A stretch of 64,000 nt of DNA, from NCBI GenBank assembly GCA_027924585.1, contig BSBM01000809.1, positions 7,535,001 to 7,599,000 on the forward strand, read 5' to 3'. Both the position numbers and the translations under genes were made by a program. This document shows, piece by piece, positions 12,120 through 24,299 of the stretch; position 1 is the first letter of the stretch; each line of letters opens with the position of its first letter. Below the pieces are notes generated by a model, which did no database searches, had not been told where the DNA came from, and worked only from the letters and a program-made list of their open reading frames with translations. This DNA comes from Larix kaempferi. Its lineage: Eukaryota; Streptophyta; Pinopsida; Pinales; Pinaceae.

Positions 12120-13781
12120 TGTATTGGTGTTTATACTGATCTAGAGGTTTTCCAATGTAGACCCAGGTACTTCATGGTGCAGGATACCAACAAAACCCCT
12201 ATTCACCATCCCTTTTGGCAACAGACTGCAAACATCCTAAGGTCTCACCTGAGGCGAAGCTGAGGGGGTGGTTGCAGAAGCAATTTTACACAACCTTGTG
12301 ATGCGAGTGTTTAAACTGGTTAATGCGCAACGTGGTGACAAGCTGCGTGCTGCGGTCAATGACTGTGTGAAGTCTTCTACTTCGCATCGGGTACTACAAC
12401 AAGCAAGGATACTTCCATGATCAGCCCATCCATAGGTTATGCAGTGGGGTCACCTCCAGCTTACGACGATAGGCTATCAAAAGATTATCGCACACTACTC
12501 TTAATGGTTTGGTGCGTCACTAGACCATGCATCGACTACAGTACTTGATCACTTCTAATCAACCTTACTTATTTGTCTCTACTTGTCTCAATCAATAATT
12601 AGACATATTGACGTTTCTTTCTTCTATAAATAAGTGAATTGCGCAATGCTGTGTGCTCTGATATCGCTATCCAACTTTTACAATTACTCTGTGATTATTT
12701 AACAGGTTCATGCATCCAAGTACTTGGATATACTGATCATTAACATTCGTCCATGTATGAGCTACCTAACATCTTATTCAATCCCTTCCGTGGGGAATAC
12801 AGATAAAAGTAAACACATAACAGATAACTGTAATTTCAATCATTCATATTGTAATTAATTCAAACAACTGAATAATATAAACCATACACAACAATTGCAT
12901 AACACAAGATTTAACGTGGTTCACTCCCCCGGATGGGAAGCTACATCTAGAAGAACTATTGTTTTATTATCTTAGGAAAGGGTGCAACAGTTCTTTATCT
13001 GCGCACTCAGTTGCAGACGTTCTTCTTCCTCAAAATTAGGTCTCTACGCACTCAGCTGCAAAGCCTTTACAATCGCTTCTTGCTCAAAAATTCTAACAAT
13101 ATTCAATAATACCCAATTACAAAAGTGTAACCCTTTCCCATACAAAAATTGCCTTATTTATAGATCATGCCCGTAGGTCATGTCTTTACATTATGAAGGC
13201 AAAACCCTTAGGTTTACAAAACCATCACGGTTTTTTCCAAAACCAGCCTACTGATGTCTGGTAGCAGATCTTCAGTTCTTGCTATCCTCTGTGTAGACAC
13301 GTTGCTATCCACTCTCCTGTCATGCATGCCAACAGCTTGCTTCCGCCAAGCTATTCCTTCTTTCATGGCCTTTGGCAATTAGTTCAACTAGTAGTTCTCT
13401 GTTTGTGTGACCAGTTGTCTATTTTGATCTGCAGCTACCCACTGCTTGGTAGTTATCGACAATCTTTGCAAAAAATAGGTCTCCTATGACCTAACCGAAA
13501 TAAATGTCGTCATCCATCCAACGCTCTACTTAGATAGATCTTCGTCGACATGGAACATCGCAGCGATGTACTCTTCGCAGCCCAGTCTTCGCAATTCTTT
13601 CGACACTGCACTGTGTGCAACGTTATAGTATACCAAAACTATGCAGAAATTAGCCTCGTAGAGCTTCCAAAAACTGATTTTCACAAAAAGTCTCCATCCA
13701 TGCTACACTCAGCTTCGCAGTTCCAAAAAGCTTAATGTGCTAAAAAACTTACCCCCTTGGGAAAGGCCTCATAGGCCAACA
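12120..13781 (-). mobile_element. 3' LTR of gypsy B
   Basis: On the minus strand it starts TGTTGGCCTATGAGGCC at 13781 and ends ACACCAATACA at 12120, about 1.66 kb. It aligns along its length with the inverted solo LTR at 10286-11866, including a TATA-like CTATAAATAAGGC (near 13160), the paired CTGAGTGCG blocks and the terminal CTGGGTCTACATTGGAAA block. It is not a solo copy: the flanks GCCTG and CTTAC differ and the gypsy B accessory ORF stops directly beside its start. Together with the solo LTR it forms a 1.6-kb inverted repeat with a 253-bp spacer. Confidence 0.88.
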
Positions 13782-13784
13782 CTT

Positions 13785-16672
13785 ACATGTGCTCGCCCCC
13801 GAGCCACTTGCAACTTCGACATCTTCTAGCTATTCCTCCTTCAGTGGACTGGTCGACACAACAAAGTCATTGTATTCGACAATCAACTTCTTGACTGCTT
13901 CCTTCGTGTCCTTTTTCACTTGCCTTACTGTGTCGAGCATTTCAGGTGTTATCTCTTGTCCTTCATGTTCTTCCACCTGTTGCTGACCGTCTCACAACTC
14001 TTTTAGTCTTTCCTCGATTTCCTGTGAGATGAGGATGGCTTTCTCCAGGAAGGGCCGTGTTTTATCCCGAATTGCAGCCTCTTTATCTCTTAAATTCTGC
14101 AATTCTTTCTTCAACGCATTGACATCCTTGTATCTGTGGAGTCATTCTCATGCTGGTAACACTTTAACTTCCTCATCCAAGTTTTTGAATTCTGTTTGCT
14201 TAGTTTTGAGAGCATTCTTTGCTTTCAGCCACTCTAGGTCCTCCTGAAGGGTAGTGAATGCCTTAGAAGCAACCTCTAATAAACTTTCACATTTAGATAC
14301 TTCCCTGGCTATGCTTTCTGTCGTGGATTTTACCACTTTTGCCCTTATATTTTCCTCGGTCGGTAGTATCTTTTGCTCAATTTGACCTTTTAATGAAGAA
14401 ATCTCAGCTTCGTGGTTGATATCCATATCGTCTATGTCTTCCTTCAGTTTGTTGACCATCTGACCCATCTTGATAATAGTATCAACAGGCTCCTTTTGTA
14501 CTTCAAATTCTGGTATCTCATCCGCAACCGCGGTGATCATGGATTCTAGCCTTTTCTGATGATCATGTTCATCTTGAAGCTCCATAGCTCTCCATGACCT
14601 ATCTTCCTCCAACTCTTTGTAGCTTGTCTGCAGTTCTACTTGCCCTTTTATTGCATCAACGGTTCTGTCATGCATCTCTTCAAAAACTTGCAACTGCAAG
14701 TAATGTATGCTTGGCAAAGGGATCTTCACAAGATCGAGTTCAATGCGCTCTATGTCCTTTCTATCCAACATTAGTTCATCAGGTAGCGGCAACCTTACTG
14801 CTATTGGTTGTAAATGGACAATGCGGGACCTCGTCGGTTCTGCCAGAGTCAACTGTGGTGTTTGTCTCTGTGGAGTTCCTCCCGACTTCACCTTGGAGTG
14901 TGAGTCTTTCTGTGCTGGAAATCTCTACTGTACATGTTCAAATTTCTCTGTAATCACCGCCAAATTATTAATGTTCTCCTTCAAGGTTTCGTGAAGCAAC
15001 TTTTCCTTCTTCTCTTTCTCGATCATCGTGTCTTCCATCTTTTCATTGACGACCTGAGCGATTATTTCATAATCGTCCTCTTTAAGGACTGTATCAATAT
15101 TTTGCTTACTTGCTTTGGACTTTTTCCGTTGTCCCTTTGGGTGTAGTGGACTTTCAAGTCCTTCCTCTTTGCTGATTCTTCAGTAATGGTGCATGGAATT
15201 GGATTGTCCTCCCCATCATTGCTTAGGACATCAAATATCTCGACCCGATACTGCACAGGCCATTCTTTCATGAGAAGATCAATATCTTCCTCTGTCATGT
15301 GATAGCGTCCCTCGAACCATTCTATGTTCTTCCTTTGCTCCTTTGCTGAGATTTCAATGCAATGCATGTTAGCATAAAAATTTACAGTTTGTATGTATTT
15401 ACTTGTTACCTCTTTTGATATGTGCATCGTGACAATGATGACATCGCGTAGTTGATTATAGTAGGTGTGGAAAACCTCATTCATTGCACACTTCTTCTGC
15501 GGATCTAGGTTCGCCCATAGGTTTTGATAGCGTGGTCCTCTGCAGTCATCTTTAGCAATGATCACGCTGACGTAATCCTTTGGTTCCTTCCAACCAACGA
15601 ACGCCATTAGGACTATCATCCATGTGAAGTGGAAATAAGTTCCACTTACCCGTACATCAAGCATCTCATCGATGAATTCATTCAGTAGGTACTGACACCA
15701 GTTATACTTTTCTCCTTCTATGACACTTGCACCTAGCAATACAATGCCCACAGTTACTTCTAGCAGTCTACATTTCCTTAGAATTTTACCAGCTAGTAGT
15801 TGTGTGACCAACTTTGCTGCATTGTCCTTTATATCGTAAGACTGAAAACCCCTCTTTCCCTTTGCGACAGGTGTAGTCTGTTTTATTAATGTGGCTACTT
15901 CTTTATCCTTACTTTTTCCTTGGAAGAATTTCTTTGGTTTTGCGCCTCTCTTGCTCAAACCTATTATGCAATGGATCAAATCAATATTCAGGTCGACGTT
16001 ACGGTCGAGCCACAGGTATCCTTGGTGCATGCGCTCCGTTAAGGTTCACACAACCGCATTAAATTCCGGCGACCTTTCAAAATGCGGGAGTTGTAATAAA
16101 TTTAACAGTCCCGACTTCCCGACTCCAGATAACCAGGTTTCTGCGACTAAGTTCTGGTTTCCTTTTACATCTTTCTTCCAGCACATATACCTGTCTGGCT
16201 AGAACTATGGAAATCTTGGTTCATTATCCTCCTTCTGTATTTGTAGTAGGTCATAGTCTTCCCATTTGCATTCTTGTATTTTTCCAAGGATATTATTGGC
16301 CAACTTCACATGTTTTGAGAATGGTGACAGTGGAATATCGTATTTTGTATTCTTTGGTAGCTTCAGTGTTTGTGCACCTGGTGCCCTCGATGAGATATAG
16401 TTATGCATGAACTTGAGCAGAATTTCGATAGTGGTCTGTGGACCCTTCGGAAGTACCGAGATTATCTTTGGTAACTTCACCTTTTGCACCGGTTCTTTTC
16501 TTTTGGACTCCATGGATACAGCGTGCCTCAGTGATCTTCGGGATGTTTCGGGCTTATCTTTGACAATATTGTTTACAGAGATTCTCATTAACCCTTCAAT
16601 ACCTCCGTATTGAAATACCTTCATAGCCTCTGAGAGCGTGAATTCTTGCTGTACCGAAGACCTTTCAGACAT
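13785..16672 (-). pseudogene. Gypsy B accessory ORF downstream of integrase, coiled-coil
   Basis: A decayed ORF of about 950 codons runs from ATG at 16672 to near 13785. Segment 16672-15062 is a single frame with three clustered stops (16205, just after it, and 16042). A frame change near 15070 leads into the coiled-coil half (14891-13800), with one TGA at 14148 and two later stops. The first part (QYGGIEGLMRISVNNIV, then PKGPQTTIEILLKFMHNY, then ILGKIQECKWEDYDLLQ) matches no domain I can name. The second (15062-16030 frame) holds IEGEKYNWCQYLLNEFI and MEDTMIEKEKKEKLL. The third is rich in E/K/L heptads and DDMDINHEAEISSL. It lies between integrase and 3' LTR, where other plant gypsy lineages carry env-like ORFs, but I see no signal peptide or transmembrane segment. 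Function unknown. Confidence 0.7.
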
Positions 16673-16679
16673 TCACTTG

Positions 16680-16970
16680 GGGCCTTCTCAATAGGGTACC
16701 TTCTAACTTGCAGAATGACTTAGAAAATAATGTCCGCAAGAGATTCTAAGTGTTTGGTAATGCCTGCGAGACAAAATATAGCGGTATTTATAGGCGTATC
16801 CAACCTCCCTCCGCTCCTCTTAATGGTTAGATAAGCATTAACTGCTATAACTGTTATCCAAATCAATGAAAGATATCGGTCCTTTCCATCAATAACCTAT
16901 TCAGAACGGTTATATATGCTTTAAATGCCCAAGCGGTCCATAGGAAAGTACTGTATAACGGTTATATTTT
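16680..16970 (-). promoter_or_regulatory. Probable internal promoter of the accessory ORF
   Basis: On the minus strand a clear TATA box (CTATAAATA, plus-strand 16784-16793) lies about 115 bp upstream of the accessory ATG. Upstream, the octamer AACGGTTA occurs at 16905-16912 and 16957-16964 (plus strand), both followed by TAT, with a further GATAACAGTTAT-like block near 16845. AACGG cores are bound by plant MYB proteins; promoter activity is inference from spacing and sequence alone. Confidence 0.5.
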
Positions 16971-17271
16971 CGACCGGCACTGTAACAACTATTTTTTTGG
17001 AGTGTTGCGTCAAACTGTGTAGCAGGTGAATGTAGGTCCTGCGCAGTTACCTTGCAGTATCTCATTTATTTTCTATGCGTGGTTTCCTTTTGAGCGTCGC
17101 AACAGCGCGGCTCTTCATCTTTTTTTTTTTTCACACGCACATCTTTTAGCAGTGCTGCGCGGTACATAGACCTTTCCTACTAAATTACATGTACAAACTC
17201 TTAGTAATTTCTAGTGCCCAATTTCAACTATTTTTGACACTTAGAATTTTTCCCTTCTTTTTGATCATACA

Positions 17272-18566
17272 GGATGCTGCGAAGCAGGACTATCGCGGTA
17301 AAGCTTTAGTCTGCTTCCATTTATCAGATTGGGCAATATATCACTGACTAAGGTATCTATCTGGAGTGCACCACCATTAGTAACATGTATAACTATATAT
17401 GGGCCAAGCCAATGCATTTTAAATTTTTCAGGAAACTTCATGAATTTACTGTCGTACAGGAGGACTAGATCACCTACCTGAAAAGACTTATTCTTGATGT
17501 GGCAATCGTGCCATGCTTTTTCTCGTTCATTCTACACTTGCTGGTGGAATCTCGTGATGAAGCGATCTTATTCCAACCCAACCAAGTGTAACAACCTCTC
17601 TTACAGTGCTGCGCGGTCTGTGATCCCTATAAATGCAGCTATTCTCAAGATGGGAATAATATAGTCCATTGGAATTATTGCTTCTTTCCCATAAGTCAAT
17701 CTGAAAGGTGTATGTCCAGTTAATTTTTTGCATGTTGTTCTGTATGGCCATAAGACAGATGGAATGGACTGGTCCCTGTCATCGCGGTTTACATTGCATA
17801 TCTTTGTTAGTGCATTATCATGTACTTTATTGAATGCTTAAACAGTTCCATTTGCTTGTGGGTGATAAGGCATATTGCGCTGATGACGGATGTAGAACTC
17901 TTCGGTCAAAGCTTTAATAGTTATGTTCAGAAAGTGAGTGCCTTGATCACTCATCAAAATTTTTGGACATCCAAATCATGTAAGGATGTTCTCAAAGATA
18001 AACTTGATAGTTGTGGTTGCAGTACAGTATTTTACTGGTTTTGCTTCTGCCTATCTGGTGAGGTAGTCAGTTGTAGTAATAATGTACCTCGCACCAGTTC
18101 TTTTTCCCGGTGGGTGGATAGGTCGCATGAAATCAATTGCCCATTTTTCGAATGCTTGTAATGTCAGCTAGGGATTCAATGGCATTTCATCTCTTCATGA
18201 CAGTTTCCCTTTCCTTTGACAAACATCACTGTTCTAGAAATGTTCCTTCGAATCTTTATGGATTGTTGGCCACCATAGTCCTACGCGCAATATCTTCTGC
18301 GTAGTATCCCTACCTGCATAGCGACCTCCTATGACTCATGAATGCGCATTAGCTAATATGAATGGTTTCTCATGCTCTAGTACACATTTGCACAGTACTT
18401 CATCTGGTCCCAGCTTGTATAGCTGACCTGCGATTATAATGAAGTCTGTCGCATGCACTACCAACTGCTTCTTTTGCTGTGTAGTGAAATCTGTAACTGT
18501 GAATCCTGTGGTTAAAAAGTCAATGATATCCAGATAGTAATCATTTGCAACTTGTATAGCAAACAA
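17272..18566 (-). pseudogene. Gypsy B integrase relic
   Basis: The minus strand reads through an integrase with stops. The zinc-binding region keeps ILANAHS, GGRYAGRDTTQKILR and SDVCQRKG; the second His (GGH to GGR) and first Cys (C to S) are lost. The catalytic core keeps KWAIDFMRPIHP (first Asp) and [10 protein letters not shown] (second Asp), and YHPQANGTV where the expected Glu codon is a stop. The C-terminal domain is clear: FKMHWLGPYIVIHVTNGGAL and NGSRLKLY, with a stop near 17272. Integrase would insert the element cDNA; this copy cannot. The spacer to the accessory ORF is about 600 bp. Confidence 0.9.
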
Positions 18567-19126
18567 CTACACATCAGGCAGATTGTCCTCCAGATTCGTA
18601 GGCTCCTCTCCTAACTCAATATTGGACAGATGACCAGGTCCTAAGTTTAACCTGCCTGGCTTAACCACTATTTCAAAATCATACTCTTGGAAAAGTAACA
18701 ACCATTTGCATATCCGCCCCCCTAACATTGGCTTATTGACCAGGTATTTCAATGCAGAATGGTCAGTAAACATAGAGAAGTGCACACCAAGAAAATAGTG
18801 TCTGAGCTTCTATAGCGCATATACCATTGCGAGTCCTTCCCTTTCAGTAGTGGTATAGTTCTTCTCAGCAGATGACATCTTTCTGCTCGAAAATGCAATG
18901 GGATGATCGATGCCTCCTTCTCCTACCTACACAAGAACAACTCCCAATGCTATACGTGAAGCATCAACATGGACGTGAAATGACTTTTCCGAGTCTAGAA
19001 AAACTAGGATCGGCGCAGTTACCATTTTCTCTTTCAATGTGTCAAATCCTTTCTCACAGTCCTCATTCCAAATGAATGGTGCATCTTTTTTCAAAAGATT
19101 CTCTATTGCTACGGTTATCTCCGCAT
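18567..19126 (-). pseudogene. Gypsy B RT connection and RNase H
   Basis: Reads ITVAIENLLKKDAPFIW, FDTLKEKMVTAPILVF, FHVHVDASRIALGVVLV, then HPIAFSSRKMSSAEKNYTTT, TDHSALKYLVNKP and FEIVVKPGRLNLGPGHLS. These are the RT connection and RNase H-like segments of Ty3/gypsy polyproteins. The upstream part of the same domain lies at 21402 and higher, separated by the solo LTR 19127-21396. Few stops are seen here, so decay is moderate. Confidence 0.9.
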
Positions 19127-21396
19127 TGTAATGCCCACCTAGGTACCTTAACTGTTTTGAATAATGAAGTACTAGTTTTGAAATGAACGGGCTAAGTACA
19201 ACACGAACCATTTGAATTTACTTTGAAAATGCTTGAACGACACTTATAGAAACTATTACTTTACTTAATAAATGAATGCTCGACTAATTGAGATAGAATG
19301 ACTAAATGTTAGATATGCTCGATTGATTGAGATAGAATGAGTGAATGTTAGATATGCTCAACTGATTGAGATAGGATGACTGAATGTTACATATGCTCGA
19401 CTGATTGAGATAGAATGACTAAATGTTAGATATGCTCGATTGATTGAGATAGAATGACTAAATGTTAGATATGCTAGACTGATTGAGATAGGATGACTGA
19501 ATATTACATATGCTCGACTGATTGAGATAGAATGACTAAATGTTAGATATGCTCGACTGATTGAGATAGAATGACTAAATGTTAGATATGCTAGACTGAT
19601 TGAGATAGGATGACTGAATGTTACATATGCTTGACTGATTGAGATAAAATGATGAATGATAGATATGATTTACTGATTGAGAGAAAATGATGAATGAAAT
19701 ATATGCTCGACTGATTGAGATATTATGATGGATGATGAAATATTTCATAGTGCAGCGCTACTAATGTGCGGTTGAGTGTGTGTGTGTGCAGTGGCAGGTA
19801 AGATGATTTACCGACTGACCCACAATGGAATTATAGGGGTCGTAAGAATGGAAAGAACACATAGGGGTACGACGACTGAATGTCGACCCTGGATTAGCAA
19901 TCCACGCATGGGTGAAGTTGTTTTAGCTCACTCGGGGAAGCATATGCCGTACGGGCAAGGCCATAATGATTTGGTCTCGTACGATGAGTTGAGGGGCATG
20001 CAATAAGGAGAGCCTTATCCCTCAACATCCCTTAGTCTCCAAGGAGCATAGTTGAGAGATCGCGGTAACGGTTCCCGGTCGCTACGCAGTATTCCCCATA
20101 AGAAGGAAGAAATAAAACTATCAGAAGGGCTAGCCGAAGGGGTACCTAGACAAGAACGAGAGGAAGAAAATTAATCAATGGTATAAATGAAAATTTCACA
20201 TAAGATTTAAGAAATACTTTATTTCATTTTGTTCTATCTTATTAAATTGAATAATTCTATTCAAGATTTTATTTTTTTAATTGATTTCATTAATTTTGAA
20301 TTGATTTTTTTTAACTTGAAAAAGAATTGAAGAGTTTGATTTTATTCAATATTAAATTTGATTAATTATGCTAATTGAAAAAGATTAATAATAAGAGAAC
20401 TATTTTTATTCAAAGATTTTAATTTTATGGATTTTATTATTTTAAATCATTCTATTAAAGATTCTATTTAATTGACTTCATTATTTTGAGAAAGAATTGA
20501 AATAGGTCATTAATAAAAGAATTGTTTTTCTTTTATTATTATTCAAGATTTTACTTTAATTAATTTTATTATTTATTTAAATTATTTTATAAAGAGAAAA
20601 TTTAAAATAGATTATAGTTTTAGTAAAAAGAATCATCTTTTAATTCAATCTTAATATTAGAAAAAGAAAGAAAAGTAGAAAGCAATAAGTCTAACTAAAG
20701 ATTGTTAAGTAAACTAAATGAGAACTAAAAGAGAAGTAGAACTCTTCTACACCTAACTCCCACTGATCTAGGGATTTAGGTGCACATTAAAGACATTAAG
20801 AAAACACATGTATTTGAGAATATTGGAAATTAAAATATTAAATAAAATAAAATATGTGCATGGACAGACACATGGCACACATAATTTTGCTATATATTGA
20901 GGGAGGAGAAGGAGAGAAAGACATCTCTTGCACCTTAATGCTGGATGATCATCATAATTTCGTATTATGTTATGATCCTTGGAGATGGGATTAGCCGGAA
21001 CAAGGATTGGGAGATCCTTTCAGGAGGCTATTTGTGTGTGTTCTTACGACTCCGTGAGATCGGGGGTTCGGGGTGAATAAGAGGAACCCCAATACGGCAG
21101 GGAGGTCAACCGAGGGGTTACTCGGTACTTCGTCAGGAGATTGGATTGGATCGTGCGGAAACCACATCGAGGACTCCATCGATTCGTTGGATCAACCGTC
21201 AAAAGCAAGTTTGAAGTATTTTTATTTTATTTATTTTGCTAAATCTTTTGAGAATGAATAAATTTGAGTATATTGTTTTATATATTGACATTCATGTACT
21301 ACAATAGATAGAACTAGATCTGTGACTTCTATATCTTCTTCTAAAAAAATCGTAGTGGAAGTTTTTTTTTGGGACCCCGAAAAGGGGGTCCCTACA
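19127..21396. mobile_element. Solo LTR inside gypsy B RT (TSD CGCAT)
   Basis: Starts TGTAATGCCCACCTAGGTAC and ends AAGGGGGTCCCTACA; CGCAT occurs directly outside both ends (19122-19126 and 21397-21401). About 2.27 kb with no retroelement coding sequence, so it arose by LTR-LTR recombination. Removing it joins the gypsy B RT from FIKGYA to EITVAIENLLKKD. Its sister at 5243-7191 shares the right half well. The region 20150-20700 is very AT-rich. Confidence 0.95.
19270..19735. repeat. 39-bp tandem array within the solo LTR
   Basis: TAGATATGCTCGACTGATTG followed by AGATAGAATGACTAAATGT is the 39-bp unit. About eleven copies run without interruption, then decay near 19640-19735. Single-base variants (TACATATGCT, ATGCTAGACT) recur in a higher-order pattern, suggesting duplications of two- or three-unit blocks. 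The sister LTR at 5243-7191 has only a few degenerate units near 5460-5650. Confidence 0.92.
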
Positions 21397-21401
21397 CGCA
21401 T

Positions 21402-22448
21402 ACCCTTTTATGAATTTTCTGTTGTAACCGGTATGCCCTAGTGTAGTGCTTAATTACTTAACGGAATTTGGTGTAGAAAAATTAACAATAACTGTGATCT
21501 TCGCAGGATCAACCATCAAGCCCTGTTTACAGACTATGTTCCCCAATAGAATCCCATAAGGAACAAAAAAAATATATTTCTTTAGATTCAAAGAAATTTG
21601 ATGCTGTCTGCATGTTTCCAGCATCATCCTGAGGTTCGCGGCATGGTTCTTGAGTATCCCAAAAATGGTCCAATCATCGAAGTAAACCTCTAAAAACTTG
21701 TGTATTAATTCATTAAATGCTGCGATCACCACTCTAGAAAATATGGCTGGTGCATTCTTCAAACCAAAAGGAATCATTGTATATTGGAATGATCCCCATT
21801 CTATGCCAAAAGTTATCTTGTTCCTATCGGCTGGATCAATTCTTATTTGATGATATCCAGAAAATCCATCAGTAAAAGAGTATGCCTCATTCCCTCCAAC
21901 ATTATCAAGTACTTTGTCAGTGAAAGGAGTTGGAAATGGGTCATGCATCGAAGCATCATTTATCTTTCTACGATCAACATAGATCCTGATCTCACCCTTT
22001 GTTTTCTTGTCTTATATAACTGTCGAGCTTATCCATTTAGATTCTTAAACGGGCTCAATGATCCCTGCATCGAGTATCTTGTCAAGTTCTGCCTTAACTT
22101 GTTCTTTATATCGTGGATTTAATCTATATGGCCTCCGCTTCACAGGCTTCGCGCTTGGCTTAAGATGAATTTTCATCACTCCTAAGTCTCCCGGAATGCC
22201 TTTTTTATCTCTGTGAACTTGGTTGGGAATACTTCCTTATATTCCTGTAATATACCCGCAATCTCCACAACTGTATCGTCATCCCAGTAGTCTCGTATTG
22301 CTGCGAACTTCGATTCTTCACTGGTACCAATGTTCACTTTCTTTGTTTTAACCGGTCATCTCATATTTGGAATCTCTAGGTCCTTCTACTTGGCGCGTTC
22401 CCTCTGATTCTTGAATCTTTATGTTGGGTGGATCCTCCTCATCGCTGT
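21402..22448 (-). pseudogene. Gypsy B reverse transcriptase, N-terminal and palm part
   Basis: From 22448 downward the minus strand reads DEEDPPNIKIQESEGTR (linker), KPSAKPVKRRPYRLNPRYKE, KGEIRIYVDRRKINDA, then the open segment 21948-21454 with PFPTPFTDKVLDNVGG, FTDGFSGYHQIRI, IPFGLKNAPAIFSRV and the catalytic YFDD at 21673-21684. LLGNIVCKQGLMVD follows. The Tyr-Phe-Asp-Asp form of the active site and the surrounding text match gypsy A closely. Stops lie upstream of 21948 and at the K*L join near 21454. Confidence 0.92.
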
Positions 22449-24074
22449 TGTCACGTCCCCATTTTGACCCCTTTTTCATTTAATCGTAAATGATGTAAAT
22501 ATCGATATTTGATCATGGTGAGGAGCTCAAGGCCAAGGCCCCACCATTGATTTAGCGTTTTATGTATCGGCAATTAAAAATAGATGCCTATGGTTCTTGT
22601 TCTAGATAGGCACAATGTAAATTAAGACATCATGTAAATACGAATTTTAATGAAAAACCCACAACTAGCTATGCAATGCAACAAAGAGATGGGGGCATGA
22701 TTTCTACAAGGAATAGGGAGGGAAATTATTCAAACCCTTGAGCCAATGGTGTTAATCCATGTGTCAATGAGAAAACCCATAAACCACCAACTACCCATTT
22801 TGGGTTATGGACCCAATCATTTAATTCCTCCAGAAATTGGTTGAGGTAGTTAATGCCTTGGGAATGAAGAGGTATGGCATCCAATTTCATGTATGGGCAA
22901 CCCATCAACCTGGGAATTCGTATTTTTGCTTCTTGGGAAAGAAAACACCCACGAAATGGTGCCTAAAAGCCATTCTAAACTCACAATCTTTCCTCTCTCA
23001 CGCAGTCTGAACTACTGGGTCTTTCCCCATCACATTTTTCACTATTTTTTCTGCATTTTCCATGCCTGGGAGTCGTTTTTGCATTATACAGCAGCTGGGA
23101 GAGAAGGGCCACGATTTGGGACTGTGTTGGAGGTCGTTTTTGCCCCAAAATGCCCATGGACATTTTTCTGAAAATGATTTCTGCTCTCCAGGGTTGTTCC
23201 CCAATTTCCATTTCGTTTTTGGGCTTTCCCATGTTTTTCAGAATTGGTAGAAACCCCCTCTTTGGACATCCCACTGAAAAAACGTTTTTCCTCATGCCCA
23301 ACAATTGTGGTTTTGTTGTTATGTGCATCCCTGTTTTGGTTTGAATCTGTGAGCAAGAGATTTGGAGTGGTAGTGGATAGAATTGGCTTAATAAACCTAG
23401 TGGGGAGAATAACCTCTCAAGAAGATCAAGAGGGCTTTGGTTACTCTTCTACGCACACCCTGAGAGCACTATATGGGGAAGGTATGGCTTGAGGGACTGT
23501 ACAACAGTGGAAAGAATACCTCCTTTTGCTGGGTATGTAGGTATTGTGGGTGCCAAGCTAGATAGATCTTGTAAGGTTACCCATGGCTCTGTGCTTGAGC
23601 TCACTAGCTTAGCCACTCTTCCTTTCCATTTCCTAGCAGCCTGATAAACCCAATTATAGATTGGCTTGGCTCATCTTGGTGTATGCTTGGCTATGTGTGA
23701 GTCTGTTTCTCCCTGATTCATTGTAGAGATCATGCCCAGCTCAGGGGTGGCCGTGTGTTGAGACATTGATGATCACAACTGGCCTATGGTTGGGGTAGAA
23801 CATTGCAGTTGCATAGCCAGTTGCTTGGGACTACTTTGTTATAAGATAAGTACTCTCTTGTGTTAAATTTGCATTTATTTATTTGATGAATATCTTGAAT
23901 GTATGATGGATGTGTTACCGAAATTATTTCCGCTGTGTTTTTCCTTATAATTATACATTGCATATGTTCTTTTATATTATGTGAATGCTTAGTTAAAAGT
24001 TCATGGGGATAGATGCCCGGTTTTAGCATCACGATCCTCTCCATCGCTCTGGTATGATGGGAGGGGACATGACA
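22449..24074 (+). mobile_element. 5' LTR of the chromovirus
   Basis: 1626 bp, TGTCACGTCCCC to GGGGACATGACA. Near-identical to 30050-31676 over the whole length; differences are scattered single bases. Overlapping short open frames on both strands (22893-23492) are present in both LTRs but have no protein features. Confidence 0.95.
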
Positions 24075-24077
24075 GAA

Positions 24078-24095
24078 TGGTATCAGAGTTGCTGG
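24078..24095 (+). other. Primer binding site, initiator-Met tRNA
   Basis: TGGTATCAGAGTTGCTGG begins three bases after the 5' LTR. The first eleven bases equal the complement of the 3' end of plant initiator-Met tRNA without CCA order changes; the match then weakens. Confidence 0.9.
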
Positions 24096-24299
24096 TTGCA
24101 GCATTGGACCTCCATGGGCCAAATCCAATTACAGTCACATGGGAAGGTCCGTTCCTGATCACCACAGGTCTCCGCATCGGGCCTAAAATGGCTAAGTTGA
24201 ATAAATTATAGAGGTAAGATCACCTCCTACTGAGTAGCAGTCATCACTGAAAGAAGGAAAGATTTCAAATTATCCTAAGAGTTTTTGGAAAATTTTTGT

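Noticed and set aside
12120-13781. Second solo LTR inside gypsy A
   Set aside because: Flanks do not match and the gypsy B accessory ORF abuts it, so it is the 3' LTR of gypsy B.
14594-15146. Plus-strand open frames opposite the accessory ORF
   Set aside because: Shadows of the minus-strand coding sequence; rich in Cys and Leu as expected from antisense of heptad coding.
22893-23344. Overlapping open frames on both strands in the chromovirus LTR (also 30528-30959)
   Set aside because: Shared because both LTRs are copies; peptides lack domains and the frames overlap each other on both strands.
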